Assembly (NCBI GenBank): GCA_947258875.1
Contig: CAMYKB010000012.1
Location: 46,572 to 110,571 of the forward strand
Source: an uncultured Gammaproteobacteria bacterium
GTDB lineage: Bacteria > Pseudomonadota > Gammaproteobacteria > CAMYKB01
Direction: 5' to 3'
DNA: 64,000 nucleotides
Shown: positions 49,958 through 60,735 of the stretch, piece after piece
How the letters are laid out: every line of letters begins with the position of its first letter
Position numbering within the stretch: position 1 is the stretch's first letter
Position numbers and translations under genes: made by a program
Notes under the pieces: model-generated
Databases searched by the model: none
Told to the model about the DNA's origin: nothing
Seen by the model: only the letters and a program-made list of their open reading frames with translations

Positions 49958-51280
49958 TCACGCGGTTTTTTTTATCTCACCACCGGGTTTACGGCGGCGA
50001 CGCTTGTTACCAGCACCACCGCTGCGCCCACGCGGTGCACCACTGTTGCCACGTCGTTTGTCACCCGGAAGCGGTTCGCGGCGGTGGCGCTTGGCCGGAG
50101 GCTTGGGTGTGACCAATAAGTCCGGGTCCACAGCCGCGGTTTCCAGCTTGAGCCCGATGTATTCCTCGATCTCAGGCAGATAGAACGCTGAATCCTCACA
50201 GGCAAAGCTGATGGCATCACCCTCGGCACCGGCACGGGCGGTACGCCCAATGCGGTGCACATAATCTTCACCGGATTGCGGCAAGTCATAATTGAAAACA
50301 TGGCTTACATCCGGGATATGCAGGCCCCTGGCGGCGACATCGGTTGCGATCAATATCGGGAACTCACCGTTTTCAAAATCAGTTAACAAGCGTTGGCGTT
50401 TATTCTGTGGCACATCGCCCGACAGCAGCCCGGTCTTTATGTCATTGCCCCGTAGGTAGGCATCGAGACGCTCGGCGGTACGCTTGGTATTGACGAACGC
50501 AATGCTGCGTTCAGTCTTGTGATCTTGCAATAATCCCAACAACAAGGGGACCTTTTCCTCGTTGGAAGGATAGTACACCAGCTGGCGCACACGGTCCGCG
50601 GTCTTGGAGTCGGACTCGATCTTGATGAGCTCCGGGTTGTTCATGTGTTCATAGGCCAGCTCCATCACGCGGTGTGAAAGCGTGGCCGAGAACAGCATAC
50701 TCAGTCGCTTCTCTGGAGCCGGCATACGGCGCAACAGGAAACGGATGTCCTTAATGAAGCCCAAGTCAAACATGCGATCCGCCTCATCCAGCACCATCAC
50801 CTCGATGGCGCGCAGATCAAACACATGCTGTTTGAAGTAATCAATGATACGCCCGGGGGTTCCGATCAAAATATCGACCCCCTCTTCCATGTGCGCACGC
50901 TGTTTCTGGTAATCAGTCCCGCCATAGACCAGTCCCAGGCGCAAACCTGTATGTCCGCCCAGCAGCACTGCATCCTTATGGATTTGTATCGCCAGCTCAC
51001 GGGTCGGCGCCAATACAATCGCGCGTGGCTGATTGAGCCGCCGCGTGGCGGGCGCCTGCTTCTTCAGTAGATGCGCAAACAGCGCCACCAGGAAGGCCGC
51101 TGTCTTGCCCGTACCGGTCTGTGCCTGACCCGCAACGTCCAGGCCACTGAGGGCCAATGGCAACGCCTGTGCCTGAATCAGTGTGCAATGGGTAAAACCC
51201 GCATCCTCAAGGCCACGGCTGATGCCGGGCGGAAGATCAAATTGGCTATAGGTGGTCTCGGAGAGTAATTCTTGCGTCAT
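49958..51280 (-). CDS. rhlB: DEAD-box RNA helicase, RhlB-like
   Basis: [36 protein letters not shown]; basic C-terminus. Confidence 0.85.
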   Translation of the reverse strand: MTQELLSETTYSQFDLPPGISRGLEDAGFTHCTLIQAQALPLALSGLDVAGQAQTGTGKTAAFLVALFAHLLKKQAPATRRLNQPRAIVLAPTRELAIQIHKDAVLLGGHTGLRLGLVYGGTDYQKQRAHMEEGVDILIGTPGRIIDYFKQHVFDLRAIEVMVLDEADRMFDLGFIKDIRFLLRRMPAPEKRLSMLFSATLSHRVMELAYEHMNNPELIKIESDSKTADRVRQLVYYPSNEEKVPLLLGLLQDHKTERSIAFVNTKRTAERLDAYLRGNDIKTGLLSGDVPQNKRQRLLTDFENGEFPILIATDVAARGLHIPDVSHVFNYDLPQSGEDYVHRIGRTARAGAEGDAISFACEDSAFYLPEIEEYIGLKLETAAVDPDLLVTPKPPAKRHRREPLPGDKRRGNSGAPRGRSGGAGNKRRRRKPGGEIKKTA

Positions 51281-51499
51281 AACCCCTTAGCATACCCTAA
51301 TTTAGTGGACTCCGTTGGTCGGGCTCGGCCCCAGCTCAATAGACTTCCAGTTAACGATGGGCTAAGCTGAGTTCAGTGAACAGGTTCATCAGGATCCGAG
51401 CCACATGCCTACTGAACACCCCCTTAAGCCTAATACTTAAAACAACCCGCTGATAATCCCACTCGTAATTATATTTAGCGATCTTTCGGAGATTTTATT

Positions 51500-51826
51500 G
51501 TGAGCGAAAACATCACTTATTTGAGCGATGACTCTTTTGAAAATGAAGTACTGAAATCCGAGCAGCCCGTGCTGGTCGACTACTGGGCCGAATGGTGTGG
51601 TCCTTGCAAAATGATCGCCCCCATCCTGGATGAAATCGCCGAGGAATACGCCGGGCGCCTCAGGGTGGCCAAACTCAATATCGACGACAATCCGTCGACA
51701 CCACCCAAATATGGTATTCGCGGTATCCCGACCCTGATGCTATTCAAGAACGGTGACGTTGAGGCCACCAAGGTTGGCGCGGTCTCCAAGTCGCAATTGA
51801 CCGCATTTATTGACCAGAGCATCTAG
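51500..51826 (+). CDS. trxA: Thioredoxin
   Basis: [22 protein letters not shown]. Confidence 0.96.
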   Translation: MSENITYLSDDSFENEVLKSEQPVLVDYWAEWCGPCKMIAPILDEIAEEYAGRLRVAKLNIDDNPSTPPKYGIRGIPTLMLFKNGDVEATKVGAVSKSQLTAFIDQSI

Positions 51827-51833
51827 TTTTTTT

Positions 51834-51861
51834 GCCGTCTAGCCCTTTAGGGCTAGACGGC
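51834..51861. promoter_or_regulatory. Perfect hairpin in the trxA-rho intergenic region
   Basis: gccgtctagccc-ttta-gggctagacggc; T-tract lies 5' of the stem on + strand. Confidence 0.6.
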
Positions 51862-52187
51862 CCATGAATTTAGTGCTAGCTTAATGGGTATAACCAGTAA
51901 GTATTCCTGCCGTCCAGGCATTTTCCCGTTTAATACAACTTACATATAACGCGAACTGATCCCGGCATCCGGGTGCTTTCTGGATTTAAGACCCTTAATA
52001 ACAAACGAACTATTGCCCAGAATATAATCATGCACCGCAGACTTGGTTCTGCGTGTTACCAGTGGCTAATCACGCGGACACCGCACACCTGGATCACTTA
52101 ACTCTGAATCTCCTGGCACCATTAATACAATCCTTTTAATTATTCGGCTTATGTAAACCACCCACCCCATCAAGACAGAATACATCT

Positions 52188-53444
52188 ATGAATCTGACAG
52201 AACTCAAAACCAAACCCGCCGCAGAACTCGTCACACTTGCGCAATCCGCCGGCATCGACAACATGGCGCGCTCACGCAAGCAGGACATCATCTTCGCCAT
52301 CCTCAAGGCACACGCCAAAAATGGTGAAGACATCTTTGGCGACGGCGTACTGGAAATACTACAGGACGGTTTCGGTTTTCTACGTTCCGCTGACAGTTCC
52401 TATCTTGCAGGACCGGACGATATCTATGTGTCACCCAGTCAGATTCGCCGCTTTGGTTTGCGCACTGGCGACACCATCTCCGGCAAGATCCGTCCACCCA
52501 AGGATGGCGAACGTTATTTCGCCATGCTCAAGGTCGACAAAATTAATTTCGAGGCCCCGGAAAACGCCAAAAGCAAGGTCTTGTTTGAAAATCTGACGCC
52601 CCTGCATCCCGATGAACGTCTCAAGCTCGAACGTGGCAACGGCAGCACAGAAGACATCACAGCACGCATCATCGACATCGCAGCACCCCTCGGTAAGGGT
52701 CAACGCGGCCTTATTGTTTCTCCACCGAAGGCGGGTAAGACGCTGATGCTGCAAAACATCGCACAAAGCATCACCACTAATCACCCCGAGTGTTATCTCA
52801 TTGTACTGCTCATCGATGAACGCCCCGAGGAAGTCACCGAGATGGCGCGCATGGTACAGGGCGAAGTCATCTCCAGTACCTTCGATGAACCGGCCAGTCG
52901 CCATGTGCAGGTCGCCGAAATGGTCATTGAAAAAGCCAAACGCCTGGTTGAACACAAGATCGATGTCGTCATCCTGCTGGACTCCATCACTCGCCTGGCG
53001 CGCGCCTACAACACCGTGGTGCCGTCTTCCGGCAAGGTCTTAACGGGTGGTGTCGACGCCAATGCATTACACCGGCCCAAGCGCTTCTTTGGTGCAGCAC
53101 GCAATATCGAGGAAGGCGGCAGCCTTACCATCATGGCAACCGCCCTGATCGATACCGGCTCCAAGATGGATGAAGTCATTTACGAAGAATTCAAAGGCAC
53201 AGGCAACAGCGAAATCCACCTTGATCGGCGCATCGCGGAAAAACGCACCTTCCCAGCCATTAACATCAACCGCTCCGGCACCCGCCGCGAAGAATTATTA
53301 ACCGACACAGAAGAACTGCAAAAGATGTGGATCCTACGCAAATTCCTACATCCGATGGATGAAATCGAAGCCATGGACTTTATGCTGGGCCGCCTGCAAG
53401 CCACCAAGACTAATAACGAATTCTTCGATGCGATGAAGCGCTAA
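52188..53444 (+). CDS. rho: Transcription termination factor Rho
   Basis: [23 protein letters not shown]...[17 protein letters not shown]...[20 protein letters not shown]-type C-terminus. Confidence 0.97.
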   Translation: MNLTELKTKPAAELVTLAQSAGIDNMARSRKQDIIFAILKAHAKNGEDIFGDGVLEILQDGFGFLRSADSSYLAGPDDIYVSPSQIRRFGLRTGDTISGKIRPPKDGERYFAMLKVDKINFEAPENAKSKVLFENLTPLHPDERLKLERGNGSTEDITARIIDIAAPLGKGQRGLIVSPPKAGKTLMLQNIAQSITTNHPECYLIVLLIDERPEEVTEMARMVQGEVISSTFDEPASRHVQVAEMVIEKAKRLVEHKIDVVILLDSITRLARAYNTVVPSSGKVLTGGVDANALHRPKRFFGAARNIEEGGSLTIMATALIDTGSKMDEVIYEEFKGTGNSEIHLDRRIAEKRTFPAININRSGTRREELLTDTEELQKMWILRKFLHPMDEIEAMDFMLGRLQATKTNNEFFDAMKR

Positions 53445-53517
53445 GTAGTTGCTCAACACATCATTCAAAACGGGTGTCGTGTACAAGCCGGTGTGAGAGA
53501 CGAGCCCCAACACACCG

Positions 53518-53883
53518 TTATTTGCCAATAGCGAAAAACGGTTTGGTGAAGATATAGATTAAGCCTGCTGTTATTGCTAAATAAAAAATAACCTGTAACG
53601 GGTTTTCTTTTATTTCATCCATCAATGTTCTTTTTTTCCCTTCTCTTCTTAGGCGCTCATGCTCACCCCTCACCCTTGCAAACCTCTCCTGCTGGTATGC
53701 CTCAATCAGTGACCGCGCCTCCTGCAACTGACTTTCGTCTTTAAGCCATATAGCCGCCATGGAGATACCCCAGTTACCGCCGGGGGTTTCATAATAATCA
53801 ATACTGTTTTGCGTCAACAAATCGCGAATCTCTGCGGCTTCGTCGTCCGGCACACTCCGGAGCCTAAACAATAGAACGGACAT
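53518..53883 (-). CDS. Small DUF6164-like protein
   Basis: MSVLLFRLRSVPDDEAAEIRDLLTQNSIDYYETPGGNWGISMAAIW, C-terminal TM. Confidence 0.7.
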   Translation of the reverse strand: MSVLLFRLRSVPDDEAAEIRDLLTQNSIDYYETPGGNWGISMAAIWLKDESQLQEARSLIEAYQQERFARVRGEHERLRREGKKRTLMDEIKENPLQVIFYLAITAGLIYIFTKPFFAIGK

Positions 53884-54013
53884 TGCACATAGCACTCCAG
53901 GTTAGCGATAACAATCTAAGCGCTGGCGGTGAGTGAAGCGAACCCCAACATACCCATCGGGCCAAGTGGACCAACTAAATACATTTCACAAACTCAAGAA
54001 CAAAATGTTCGCC

Positions 54014-54550
54014 TTATTGCCATTTCCCCTTGGGTGCTGTCACTTGCTGTAATATCGAGGATGCGTTGCTTATGAGTTGATCTTGAGAAACTGTAATCGG
54101 ACCACTGATCGTCGAAATTTTTCTTAATAATTCAACTGCTGACGAGGCCTGTTCCCCCGAAAAATTCTCCAAACTGGGGGCGAGAACATTATTAAGCCCA
54201 TTCCTTACTTCTTCCCCTGTCCCCAAAAGATGACTGCTGGAGGTCAACAATGCGGCAGCGCCTTCTCTTGATAAGTGAAATTCATTTTCAAACATCGAAA
54301 GGATTGCATCCCTTTCTTCAGCGCTCATGTCACCGTCGGCCTTTGCAGTGGCCGTTATAAGGAGCGCCGTTACCTCCATAGGACTCGTGATTTTAAACAC
54401 CGGGTTTGCGTCATGATGCTTCACCCATTTTTTCCGTCTTTGCCAAAGAAACGGATTCAGGCCACCCAGATCAATCCCCATCTCAGCCAGCCGATACAGC
54501 AACCACAGAATGGTGACCACAGTTGCCAGAAAACCTAATATCACATGCAT
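54014..54550 (-). CDS. TerB-like domain membrane-anchored protein
   Basis: TM then TALLITATAKADGDMSAEERDAILSMFENEF. Confidence 0.65.
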   Translation of the reverse strand: MHVILGFLATVVTILWLLYRLAEMGIDLGGLNPFLWQRRKKWVKHHDANPVFKITSPMEVTALLITATAKADGDMSAEERDAILSMFENEFHLSREGAAALLTSSSHLLGTGEEVRNGLNNVLAPSLENFSGEQASSAVELLRKISTISGPITVSQDQLISNASSILQQVTAPKGKWQ

Positions 54551-54675
54551 AACCTACCCCTGTATTGCACTTATTCTTATCGTCCTACCCGAACAATACT
54601 ACCCCAAGAGCCTGCCTCGTGAACAGCCGTGGACTGGGGTGAGACACGAACCCCGGCACGCCCATCCCGGCATAC

Positions 54676-55035
54676 TCAAAGCAGATTTTTACCGTCAAAT
54701 GCTTCTTCTTGCAGCGTACACACATCGACGCCCTCAACACAACCAAGGTTTACCCGGTAGTGGCCTGCTTTACGGGCAGTTTCGTGAAAGGGGTATATCC
54801 CACAGCGTTTGCAAAAATAATGTTTGGCTGTTTTTATGCCAAATTGGTAAAGCCCCAAAAGATCATCATCCACTTCAATCTTAAGTTGTTGTTGCGGAAT
54901 GAACTCTGTCGACATCATTGCCCCTTTGCGAGAGCACATGGAGCATGTGCAACGTAGACCATTGGCAATCTTCTCGCCCTCATATGAAAAGCGTATTGCG
55001 CCGCAATGACAACTGCCTTGATAATGCATAGTCAT
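54676..55035 (-). CDS. GFA/CENP-V domain protein
   Basis: YQGSCHCGAIRFSYEGE...CTCSMCSRKGA...FCKRCGIYPFHE. Confidence 0.9.
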   Translation of the reverse strand: MTMHYQGSCHCGAIRFSYEGEKIANGLRCTCSMCSRKGAMMSTEFIPQQQLKIEVDDDLLGLYQFGIKTAKHYFCKRCGIYPFHETARKAGHYRVNLGCVEGVDVCTLQEEAFDGKNLL

Positions 55036-55170
55036 AAACCTCCCCTAATTTGCGATCTGTAGCTTGGGATGACAAACAAACCCCAACAAGCAATCGAACA
55101 TGTCATTTCTGCGAACGCCAACGTGAACGACGCTCAAGGCTGTATAAGTGTCGCGAGAGGGCACGACTGC

Positions 55171-55217
55171 ATGGATGTAGGAGGTAGTGCAACGCAGACA
55201 GCGTTTGCCGAGGCGGA
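55171..55217 (-). repeat. 47-bp dispersed repeat B, copy 1
   Basis: tccgcctcggcaaacgctgtctgcgttgcactacctcctacatccat on - strand. Confidence 0.75.
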
Positions 55218-55235
55218 AGCCGTGAATTCGCTGCG

Positions 55236-56516
55236 CTACCCCAACCTACCAATTGCACGATGGCCGATATCAGTACGGTAATAGGCGTCTTTCCATTTTA
55301 TCTTATCAACTTGTTGATATGCCTTGGTCTGCGCAGCGGCGACAGTATCACCTAACGCAACGACACAGAGCACACGCCCGCCCTTGGTCGTAATCTGGCC
55401 GTCTTTTTCGACAGTACCGGCATGAAAGACTTTGCTATCCGCGGCATCTTCAGGCAACCCGCTAATGACATCGCCCTGGTTGTAACTGCCTGGATAACCA
55501 CCCGCCGCCATGACAACCCCTAACGAAGGGCGCGGATCCCATTCGATGCTCTGCGATGCCAGGCCGTCTGTGACAGCAGCCATGCAAAGCGCGGCCAGAT
55601 CGGATTTCATGCGCATCATGATAGGCTGGGTTTCCGGATCACCAAATCGCACGTTGTATTCAATGACCTTGGGTGCGCCGTCCTCGGCAATCATCAAACC
55701 GGCGTATAAAAACCCAACGAAGGGGTTACCTTCCAGAGCCATACCCTTGACGGTAGGTTCGATGACTTCACTCATAATGCGGTCATGAACTTCCGCCGTG
55801 ACCACGGGCGCCGGGGAATACGCACCCATGCCGCCAGTATTGGGGCCCTTGTCACCATTATCACGCGCCTTGTGATCCTGTGATGTCGCCATAGGCAAGA
55901 TGTTCGCGCCGTCGACCATACAAATGAAGCTGGCTTCCTCGCCAGTGAGAAATTCTTCGATCACCACGCGATGACCCGCCTCGCCAAACACATTGCCGGC
56001 AAGCATGTCGCGCACCGCGGCATTGGCCTGTTCCACGGTCATTGCCACCACCACACCCTTACCCGCCGCCAAACCATCGGCCTTGATGACGATCGGCGCA
56101 CCCCGGTCGTGAATAAAAGTCAGCGCGTCGTTGAGGTCGGTAAACACGCCGTAGTGTCCGGTCGGGATGCTGTGGCGCTGCAGAAAATCCTTAGTGAACG
56201 CCTTGGAGCCTTCCAGCTGTGCGGCGTCTCGCGTCGGGCCGAAGATCCTGAGCCCGCCGTCGCGGAAGCTGTCGACGATCCCGGCCACCAGCGGTACCTC
56301 GGGGCCCACAATGGTCAGATCGATGGCCTGGTCCTCGGCAAAGCGGAACAGCTCGGCGATATCCTCGGCAGCTATCGCGACATTCTCCAGCTTGGGCTCC
56401 TGCGCGGTGCCGGCATTTCCCGGTGCCACATAGACCTTCTCGACATCGGATGACTGCGCCGCTTTCCACGCCAGCGCGTGCTCACGCCCGCCACCGCCCA
56501 CTACCAAAACCTTCAT
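55236..56516 (-). CDS. purD: Phosphoribosylamine-glycine ligase
   Basis: MKVLVVGGGGREHALAWK; MGAYSPAPVVT; YYRTDIGHRAI. Confidence 0.96.
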   Translation of the reverse strand: MKVLVVGGGGREHALAWKAAQSSDVEKVYVAPGNAGTAQEPKLENVAIAAEDIAELFRFAEDQAIDLTIVGPEVPLVAGIVDSFRDGGLRIFGPTRDAAQLEGSKAFTKDFLQRHSIPTGHYGVFTDLNDALTFIHDRGAPIVIKADGLAAGKGVVVAMTVEQANAAVRDMLAGNVFGEAGHRVVIEEFLTGEEASFICMVDGANILPMATSQDHKARDNGDKGPNTGGMGAYSPAPVVTAEVHDRIMSEVIEPTVKGMALEGNPFVGFLYAGLMIAEDGAPKVIEYNVRFGDPETQPIMMRMKSDLAALCMAAVTDGLASQSIEWDPRPSLGVVMAAGGYPGSYNQGDVISGLPEDAADSKVFHAGTVEKDGQITTKGGRVLCVVALGDTVAAAQTKAYQQVDKIKWKDAYYRTDIGHRAIGRLG

Positions 56517-56650
56517 ACACCACGCTCCAGGCCAAAATCGGAAAGGCGTCTATAGTAAGCAAATTGTTGCTTGATGTCTTGATGTTGCATCAAGGCAAAC
56601 ACATTACCGTCTCACTTGTCAGTCATTTCCGTGCAGGCCTACGCCAGGCA

Positions 56651-56680
56651 TGTTCGGGCTCGTTTCATGCGCCCTAACCT
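56651..56680 (-). repeat. Dispersed repeat A remnant
   Basis: tgttcgggctcgtttcatgcgccctaacct, reverse orientation of 53928/54636 motif. Confidence 0.45.
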
Positions 56681-56687
56681 ACGCTTG

Positions 56688-56759
56688 TCATACCCGCGAA
56701 AGCGCGTATCCAGTAAGCAATTGATATCAAGGCTATTCATTTTCACTGGATTCCATCCT
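56688..56759 (+). repeat. REP-like element related to the insert in MITE R
   Basis: gtcatacccgcgaaagcgcgtatccagtaagcaattgat...gctattcattttcactggattc; cf. 62151-62240. Confidence 0.7.
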
Positions 56760-56794
56760 TAGGTCCGTTAACGCCACTTCCCTGTGGCACTGCT

Positions 56795-56841
56795 TCCGCC
56801 TCGGCAAGCGCCCCATGCATTGCCCTACTGCTTACATCCAT
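56795..56841 (+). repeat. 47-bp dispersed repeat B, copy 2
   Basis: tccgcctcggcaagcgccccatgcattgccctactgcttacatccat. Confidence 0.75.
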
Positions 56842-56907
56842 ATACCGAATACCCCAGAAAACGTAGTATCCTGTTTATCCATACACTCGCATTACTGCAA
56901 TAGACTC

Positions 56908-57990
56908 ATGACCAGCCCAGACCCACAGCTCTTGAAACAGGTATCCAACGCACGGGTACGTGACATGCTCACAGTGGTCAGCCCCGGTGAGCTATTAGAA
57001 AAGATGCCCGCCAGTGACGCCGCATACACTACCGTCATCAATGCCCGCAAAACCATTCATGACATCCTACAGCGTCGCGACACGCGGCCCATGGTTATTG
57101 TAGGCCCGTGTTCCATACACGACCCTGACGCAGCCCTGGAATATGCAAGGCGCCTGAAGACTTTAGCCGATGAACTCAGCGACCGGTTGTATATCGTGAT
57201 GCGCGTATATTTTGAAAAACCGCGCACAACCGTAGGCTGGAAAGGATTAATCAGCGACCCCGATCTCAATGGCTCGCTCAATATGGGAAAAGGTCTGTCT
57301 ATCGCCCGCCGCTTGCTAATTGATATCAACGATCTCGGAATGCCTGCGGCAACAGAGATTCTGGAACCCTTGTCACCACACTACATCGGCGATCTTATTG
57401 CCTGGGTGGCGATAGGTGCGCGCACCATCGAGAGCCAGACACATCGCCAAATCGCATCCGGACTTTCAGCGCCCGTCGGCTTCAAGAATTCGACAGACGG
57501 CAACCGCCAGGTGGCGATCGACGCGATGTTATCGGCAGCCGCGCCACACACCTTCCTGGGCATCAACGACGACGGGCAAACATCCATTATTGCCACTGCT
57601 GGCAACACGGATACTCACTTGATTCTACGCGGCGGCAGCAAAGGCAGTAATTATGAAGAGGCAGACGTCTCCGCTGCGGCCGAGCTTTTATCCGCCTCCG
57701 GGCTGCCATCACAGCTAATGATTGATTGCTCACATGCCAACAGCGGCAAGAAACATGGGCGTCAGGCGATCGTCTGGCGCAACCTCATTGAACAGATTGC
57801 CGCCAGCAACGCCACCGGATCACCCACATCGATAGTCGGCATGATGCTGGAAAGCAACTTGAACGAAGGCCGCCAGAATATTCCAGATGATCTGAGCCAA
57901 TTGCAATATGGAGTCTCCGTTACCGATGAGTGTATCAACTGGCAAACCACCGAAGTCCTGTTGAGAGAGGGCTACGATCGCCTTGGATAG
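56908..57990 (+). CDS. 3-deoxy-7-phosphoheptulonate synthase (class I)
   Basis: VIVGPCSIHDPDAALEYARRL; RVYFEKPRTTVGWKGLISDPDLNGS; start at ATG 56908. Confidence 0.95.
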   Translation: MTSPDPQLLKQVSNARVRDMLTVVSPGELLEKMPASDAAYTTVINARKTIHDILQRRDTRPMVIVGPCSIHDPDAALEYARRLKTLADELSDRLYIVMRVYFEKPRTTVGWKGLISDPDLNGSLNMGKGLSIARRLLIDINDLGMPAATEILEPLSPHYIGDLIAWVAIGARTIESQTHRQIASGLSAPVGFKNSTDGNRQVAIDAMLSAAAPHTFLGINDDGQTSIIATAGNTDTHLILRGGSKGSNYEEADVSAAAELLSASGLPSQLMIDCSHANSGKKHGRQAIVWRNLIEQIAASNATGSPTSIVGMMLESNLNEGRQNIPDDLSQLQYGVSVTDECINWQTTEVLLREGYDRLG

Positions 57991-58014
57991 CGTAGCTATA
58001 AGCCAGCATAGATA

Positions 58015-58992
58015 ATGCAACCGTTTTTCAAACTCCTGGGCATCGAATCACGCCCCGCAAGTCATGTGGAACGACTGGTTTCGTCACTCGGCGGATTTAT
58101 CGGGATTCTGATTGTTTATCTCACCAGCCATTATTTCCTCACCGGTAGCGGCGCATATCTTATGGTGGCCTCGATGGGTGCTTCAGCGGTATTGTTGTTT
58201 GCCGTACCACACGGCGCATTGTCGCAGCCCTGGCCGTTAGTGGGCGGACATTTGGTTTCCGCGCTGGTCGGCGTCAGCTGCGCGCAACTCGTTCCTGACA
58301 CCGCACTCGCCGCCGCACTGGCCGTGGGGCTGGCGGTGGGCGTGATGCATTACCTGCGTTGCATCCATCCTCCAGGCGGTGCCACGGCACTCACCGCCGT
58401 CATAGGTGGAACCCCGGTTCTGGATCTAGGCTACGCCTTCGTGATCACACCCGTGTTCTTCAACGCCCTCGCCATCCTCATCACCGCCGTGGCGTTCAAT
58501 GCCCTGTTCGCCTGGCGCCGCTATCCGCATTACCTCAACCACGTTTTCAAAAAAATCGCGGCGCCAGATACGGTCGATGCACAGCAAGCCGCTATCCTTG
58601 AAGCGTCAAATCAGGACACCACAGGTCATGAAGCCATAAGCCATGAAGATTTCGTCTATGCCTTGAGTGAAATCGACTCTTATATCGATGTCACCGAAAA
58701 AGATCTGTTGCAGATTTATGAGCTCGCGACCAAACACCGTGAAAGCCAACACATCGACCCACGCAGCCTGAAGCTGGGCAATTTCTATAGCAACGGCAAA
58801 TACGGCGATGACTGGGCGGTGCGGCAAATTGTAGACTGGGCCGAAGAAAATACTCCCATCAACCGCAGCCTAATCTATAAAGGCGTCGCAGGTGCCGGTC
58901 GACGCAAGACCGGGATCATGACAGTTAACGACTTCTCAAAATGGGCCAGACATGAAGTCTTCAGGGATGAAGAAAACTGGCGCCGCGTATAG
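58015..58992 (+). CDS. HPP-family membrane protein with extra C-terminal soluble domain
   Basis: SMGASAVLLFAVPHGALSQPWPLVGGHLVSALVGV...IHPPGGATALTAVIGG. Confidence 0.85.
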   Translation: MQPFFKLLGIESRPASHVERLVSSLGGFIGILIVYLTSHYFLTGSGAYLMVASMGASAVLLFAVPHGALSQPWPLVGGHLVSALVGVSCAQLVPDTALAAALAVGLAVGVMHYLRCIHPPGGATALTAVIGGTPVLDLGYAFVITPVFFNALAILITAVAFNALFAWRRYPHYLNHVFKKIAAPDTVDAQQAAILEASNQDTTGHEAISHEDFVYALSEIDSYIDVTEKDLLQIYELATKHRESQHIDPRSLKLGNFYSNGKYGDDWAVRQIVDWAEENTPINRSLIYKGVAGAGRRKTGIMTVNDFSKWARHEVFRDEENWRRV

Positions 58993-59062
58993 AATTAAAT
59001 ATAGCGGCCAGCATCTCGGCTATGCACCAGGAATAAAAACCTTTTAACCATCCACACTCATC

Positions 59063-59701
59063 ATGGTTAATAAAAATGTCTTTGATGAACATGCGCAAAC
59101 CTATGATGCCTGGTTTGAATCGCACCCGGCTCATTATCAGGCCGAACTGGAGGCTTTAAGGCAGCTTGTGCCAAGCAGCGGCAGAGGCATTGAAATCGGC
59201 GTGGGCACAGGCCGGTTTGCAAAACCCCTGGGCATCAGCACCGGCATCGAACCCTCCGCGGCGATGGCTGCAATAGCCCAGGCGAACGGCATGAACATCA
59301 TCGCTGGTGTTGCCGAAAACCTGCCATTAACAGCACTGACGTTCGACTATGTACTTTTCGTCACGACAATCTGTTTTCTTGACTCCCTGGAAATCTCCTT
59401 CAAGGAATCATTTAGAATTCTCAAGCCCGGAGGATTCTTAATAATTGGTTTTATCGAGAAACAAAGCGAGTTGGGCCAACAATACCAACGGCATAAGAAA
59501 GCAAGCCGATTTTATAAGCACGCCCACTTTCATACCGCGGCCGAAATTATCCAAATACTGAGATCGACAGGCTTTATAGATTTCGATTTCACACAAACCT
59601 TATTTCCGGGGAATAACGAAACACAAAGCCATGCGGTTAAAAAAGGTTTTGACGAAGGCGCGTTCGTAGTTGTTCGCGCAATGAAACCGATCGATTCCTA
59701 A
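59063..59701 (+). CDS. Class I SAM-dependent methyltransferase
   Basis: GRGIEIGVGTGRFAKPLGI...FRILKPGGFLIIGFIEK. Confidence 0.88.
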   Translation: MVNKNVFDEHAQTYDAWFESHPAHYQAELEALRQLVPSSGRGIEIGVGTGRFAKPLGISTGIEPSAAMAAIAQANGMNIIAGVAENLPLTALTFDYVLFVTTICFLDSLEISFKESFRILKPGGFLIIGFIEKQSELGQQYQRHKKASRFYKHAHFHTAAEIIQILRSTGFIDFDFTQTLFPGNNETQSHAVKKGFDEGAFVVVRAMKPIDS

Positions 59702-59922
59702 TGATTCATTGATACAGATACTACACATCACTTATATATTTTTTGTCAGTTAACACAAGGCGCAATAGCGTAACGTATTGCGCCGAATGACCGCCAACAC
59801 ATCCATCACCCCAATAAGATTTCTTTCTCTTAAACCAACATCTCAAAAAAACTGACAATCGCATTATTATTCGCTATACCTAAAGCAGGACATTTATCGG
59901 TACGATTAGATACAATGCGCTC

Positions 59923-60121
59923 CATTGCTGCTCCACTAATAATGATGTTATACCGTTTCAAGCTACTATTTTAAGGCATAAGCATTCCATGGTGGCTATC
60001 GACATGAAATCTGAAAAACAAACTGTCGACATACCTGCGCACACCTGCATGGAGGTAGGTGGTAGGGCAATGCAGGATGCCAAAGCCGAGGCGGAAATGA
60101 CACGTTAGTGGGGCAGCAATG
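59923..60121. mobile_element. MITE-like element L
   Basis: TIRs cattgctgctccactaa / ttagtggggcagcaatg; left ~100 bp about 91% identical to element R. Confidence 0.7.
60049..60095 (-). repeat. 47-bp dispersed repeat B, copy 3 (inside MITE L)
   Basis: + strand atggaggtaggtggtagggcaatgcaggatgccaaagccgaggcgga. Confidence 0.75.
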
Positions 60122-60161
60122 AGTCTTACCTCGGTTTTTTTAGATAATACGTTTATTCGCG

Positions 60162-60530
60162 ATGGAGATTAATGACATGAAGATGAGCGAAAAGGCACTA
60201 GTAGATTTAGAGGAAGTTATTGATGCCTCAACAGAACCCGAAATTACTCCTGAAGCAAAACAATTAATAAAGAAAAAAATACTAAAAGAGAAAGAAAAGC
60301 AACGGCAAAAATCGCCTCTAGCAACTGATAAATGGATATATCGCTTCGTTGTCTGCTTCCTCGGCCTGGCAATTCTCTCATGCCTATACTTCACCTTCGA
60401 TCTAGTTAGTGGGGCCAGTGATCAAACTACCGTCAAGATACCTGAAATATTCCTGGCAATAGGTTCAGCGGCAGTGGGCGCACTTGCCGGACTACTCGCA
60501 CCTAGTCCTGGCAGTGGTAGTGACGAATAA
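60162..60530 (+). CDS. Hypothetical membrane protein, charged N-terminus
   Basis: Open 122-aa frame with two hydrophobic segments. Confidence 0.5.
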   Translation: MEINDMKMSEKALVDLEEVIDASTEPEITPEAKQLIKKKILKEKEKQRQKSPLATDKWIYRFVVCFLGLAILSCLYFTFDLVSGASDQTTVKIPEIFLAIGSAAVGALAGLLAPSPGSGSDE

Positions 60531-60735
60531 CCTCATCCTATATACTTGTTCACTTTAGGCTGGACGGATAAATGAAGTCAGTAAGCTCAGCTCGCGTAGC
60601 GCGATGAGATGCCCCTCCTCTTAGCCGACGGTGTTTTTACGCGCCTACCATGGTGTATCGCGACGCCATTTTTAGGGAGAGACCATTTCATCACCCTACG
60701 AGAACCAGGGGTTATTTAGAAGTTAAGTATAAAAT

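Noticed and set aside
53445-55235. Integron cassette array
   Set aside because: The repeats are short and lack attC-type core sites and length; no integrase in the window.
55069-55281. 70-aa plus-strand ORF
   Set aside because: Lies over repeat sequences and the purD 3' end; not protein-like.
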